A DNA stretch of 43,209 nt from an uncultured Burkholderiales bacterium. Lineage in GTDB: Bacteria > Pseudomonadota > Gammaproteobacteria > Burkholderiales > Burkholderiaceae_C. Made by a program: the position numbers and the translations under genes. Location of the stretch: contig CAIOTD010000159.1 in assembly GCA_903861115.1 (NCBI GenBank), forward strand, positions 1 to 43,209, in the 5' to 3' direction. The notes under the pieces are model-generated. The model had not been told where the DNA came from and did no database searches. It saw only the letters and a list, made by a program, of their open reading frames with translations. Positions 41,334 to 43,209 of the stretch are shown here, in pieces. The first letter of the stretch is position 1, and the number at the start of each line of letters is the position of its first letter.

Positions 41334-42758
41334 TTAAAGCAAAGGGACGATAAAAACAGTTTGCTCGCTCACAAGTTGATTGTCATCAAGACACCTGACA
41401 TCTAGCCATATCTTGTGTGAGCCTGTGGAGGCTTGCGCGGCAGGAATGGACACGCGCAACACGGACCATTTCGACTGGGCCGCATCGACTTCGACCCACT
41501 GAGGGGTTTCAATTCTAACGTGGTCCATGCCGTGTGCGGAGACCTCAAAGTGCTGCATGCTCTCTTTGCTGTTCATGATCTGAAAGCGATAAACGTTTTC
41601 CATCACCATCTCGTGATCCTGTCCTTCCACCACGCGCGCCAATGTATTTCTGTCTCTCACAATGTCGACTCTAAAGGTGGAGCGATAGGTCAATTGGTAA
41701 GCCACCACCAAACAAAGACTTAAAAGGAGTGAGGCGTATATGAGCACCCGAGTTCTAAAAATGCGCTTGATTTGTTCAGAAAGGCCCCAATTTTTTTCGA
41801 TGGCATTTTCACTTGCAAATTTAATCAGATGAATGGGATACGACATTTTTTTCATCACATCGTTGCAAACGTCCGCACATGCACCGCAGCCGATGCACTC
41901 ATATTGCAATCCGTCTCGAATATCAATCCCTGTTGGGCAGACCTGAACGCACAGTTGACAATCAATGCAGTGACCGAGTCCTTTTTCGTTGTGTAGCGTA
42001 TCGGTGCTGAGGTTTTTTGAGCGGTGCCCCCTGGGTTCACCTCTCTTGGCATCGTAGCCAACCACCAAAGTATCGGCGTCAAACATCGCACTTTGAAATC
42101 TGGCGTAAGGGCACATGTATTTGCAGACCTGTTCGCGCATGAAGCCCGCATTGCCATAAGTTGCAAAAGAATAAAACAAGACCCAAAACAAGGACCAGCC
42201 GACCAAGTTGGCGCTCCAAACATTGTGCATGAGGTCCTGGATGGGCACAAAATAGCCCACGAAGGACAAGCCGGTCCAAAGAGCTATCAACCCCCATATT
42301 AAGTGCTTGAGTGTTTTTTTACTTAAAACTTCCAAGCTGAATTTTGAGTTGTCGAGCTTGATGCGTTGTGGTCTGTCGCCTTCAACCCATCTCTCCACCA
42401 GCATAAAAATTTCACTGTAAACGGTCTGTGGACAGGCAAAGCCGCACCACACACGTCCTGTGAGTGCGGTGAACAAAAACAAGGACAAGGCACAAATGAC
42501 CAACAGGGCTGTCAAATAAATGAAGTCCTGGGGGTACAAGATCAAGGGGAAGAGATAAAACCTTCTGGCTTCTAAGTTGAACAATACCGCTGGCCGGTGG
42601 GCCCATTCAAGCCAAGGCAAGCCATAAAAAACCAACTGGGTCAGCACCACAAAAACCCATCTCAAGTTCGCAAAAAAACCGTGGACGGTTCGGGGGTAGA
42701 TTTTGGGTGCCGAGGCGTAAAGGAGATTGGAGTGTGTGGTGTCTTGCAAGGGATTCAA
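41334..42758 (-). CDS. ccoG: Cytochrome cbb3 oxidase accessory protein CcoG
   Basis: This 474-residue membrane protein has motifs for Fe-S clusters: CGFACPQTVYSEIF after the second membrane segment, then CIDCQLCVQVCPTGIDIRDG and CIGCGACADVCNDVMKK, an 8Fe-type ferredoxin pair. A C-terminal beta domain follows (VDIVRDRNTLARVVE and so on). CcoG is a copper-reducing factor for cbb3 oxidase assembly. The start is TTG at 42758; an ATG four bases upstream is out of frame. It follows ccoP after a 46-base gap with a hairpin and precedes the FixH-like gene. Confidence 0.93.
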   Translation of the reverse strand: MNPLQDTTHSNLLYASAPKIYPRTVHGFFANLRWVFVVLTQLVFYGLPWLEWAHRPAVLFNLEARRFYLFPLILYPQDFIYLTALLVICALSLFLFTALTGRVWCGFACPQTVYSEIFMLVERWVEGDRPQRIKLDNSKFSLEVLSKKTLKHLIWGLIALWTGLSFVGYFVPIQDLMHNVWSANLVGWSLFWVLFYSFATYGNAGFMREQVCKYMCPYARFQSAMFDADTLVVGYDAKRGEPRGHRSKNLSTDTLHNEKGLGHCIDCQLCVQVCPTGIDIRDGLQYECIGCGACADVCNDVMKKMSYPIHLIKFASENAIEKNWGLSEQIKRIFRTRVLIYASLLLSLCLVVAYQLTYRSTFRVDIVRDRNTLARVVEGQDHEMVMENVYRFQIMNSKESMQHFEVSAHGMDHVRIETPQWVEVDAAQSKWSVLRVSIPAAQASTGSHKIWLDVRCLDDNQLVSEQTVFIVPLL

Positions 42759-42765
42759 TCATGAA

Positions 42766-42791
42766 AACGGCCTTCAAGCTTGAAAGCCGTT
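42766..42791 (-). terminator. Hairpin between ccoP and ccoG
   Basis: On the minus strand AACGGC pairs with GCCGTT; the arms extend into the TTCAAGCTTGAA palindrome, and TTTT follows. It is a weak terminator or attenuator that could make ccoG expression lower than that of the oxidase structural genes. Confidence 0.5.
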
Positions 42792-42804
42792 GACTTTGGC
42801 GGTT

Positions 42805-43209
42805 TCAGGAGGGGCTTTTGTTGGACAAGCTCCAAATGTATGCACTAAGAACGCGAATTTGTGAATCGGAGAGGCGGCCCTTTTGAGCGGGCATTTGATT
42901 GACTTTGCCGTTCACGATCATGCTCTCAATTGCCGCTTGTCCAAAGCCATGCAACCAAATTTTGTCCGTTAAATTGGGCGACCCTATGGCTTGAATGCCT
43001 TTGCCATCCGCGCCGTGACAGGCGGCACAAACTGCAAATTTTTCATGCCCCTTTTGTGCCTTGTTGATGTCATGTGGGCTGCCTGAGAGGCTCAAGACAT
43101 AGTTGGCCACATTTTCAATGTCGTTTGGTGAGCCGATGGCTTGCGCCATGGGTGGCATTTGTCCCATGCGCCCTAAAGTGATGGTCTCTTGAATCTTCTC
43201 AGGTGTGCC
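42805..43209 (-). CDS. ccoP: CcoP, cbb3 oxidase diheme subunit, C-terminal part
   Basis: The open frame enters from the right edge (GTPEKIQETITLGRMGQMPP) and runs 134 residues to the stop. It contains the second heme c motif CAACHGADGKG and the later methionine ligand region (VNQMPAQKGRLSD), typical of the C-terminal cytochrome c domain of CcoP. The first heme domain and membrane anchor are outside the window. CcoP passes electrons to the CcoN catalytic subunit in the cytochrome cbb3 oxidase. With ccoG, fnr and the SafE-like gene nearby, it marks a microaerobic respiration cluster. Confidence 0.9.
   Translation of the reverse strand, partial: GTPEKIQETITLGRMGQMPPMAQAIGSPNDIENVANYVLSLSGSPHDINKAQKGHEKFAVCAACHGADGKGIQAIGSPNLTDKIWLHGFGQAAIESMIVNGKVNQMPAQKGRLSDSQIRVLSAYIWSLSNKSPS

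Noticed and set aside
1-43209. CRISPR arrays, insertion sequences, rRNA and tRNA genes
   Set aside because: I saw no regularly spaced direct repeats, no complete transposase and no RNA gene in the window.

Overview
The window looks like the chromosome of a betaproteobacterium of the order Burkholderiales, probably a Comamonadaceae-type freshwater organism. This is inferred from the gene families (beta-type porin, BMP nucleoside transporter, urt/ure nitrogen cluster, DUF2126 cluster, TRAP uptake, cbb3 oxidase assembly genes with an FNR-type regulator) and moderate GC; no marker gene such as 16S rRNA is present to prove it.

Layout. (1) 1-4316 is a worn accessory/defence island. It holds a left-edge partial AbiEi-like antitoxin gene, the N-terminal stub of a reverse transcriptase abutting an unrelated gene fragment, an intact abiEi-abiEii type IV toxin-antitoxin operon with a large inverted-repeat operator, an AlpA-like regulator, a truncated small ORF and a Fic-domain relic. 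(2) 4317-11551 is housekeeping: an outer-membrane porin, a complete BMP-type nucleoside ABC transporter (lipoprotein, two permeases, double ATPase) and an orphan Hpt-like protein. (3) 11556-21402 is a two-armed cluster of predicted amidoligase/peptide-handling genes: stand-alone ATP-grasp plus alpha-E on the minus strand, and transglutaminase-DUF2126, fused ATP-grasp/alpha-E and a second transglutaminase on the plus strand. Its biochemical role is not established. (4) 21414-32511 is a urea unit: ureABCEFG (minus) and urtABCDE (plus) diverge from a 278-bp region with two sigma-54-type promoters and candidate NtrC sites, while ureD lies apart, converging on urtE. (5) 32636-36632 holds panB and a DctPQM TRAP transporter. 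(6) 36957-43209 holds feoAB with a Fur box, a SafE-like membrane protein, an FNR regulator, a FixH-like protein, ccoG and the C-terminal end of ccoP: iron uptake and cbb3 oxidase biogenesis.

How the parts work together. Urea imported by UrtABCDE is hydrolysed by UreABC, matured by UreDEFG; the divergent sigma-54 promoters suggest that import and hydrolysis are switched on together under nitrogen limitation. FeoAB supplies ferrous iron in a neighbourhood devoted to microaerobic respiration (FNR, CcoG, CcoP). The least understood intact system is the ATP-grasp/alpha-E/transglutaminase/DUF2126 cluster. The most unusual local structure is the abiE operon with its 18-bp inverted repeats and the decayed reverse transcriptase behind it.
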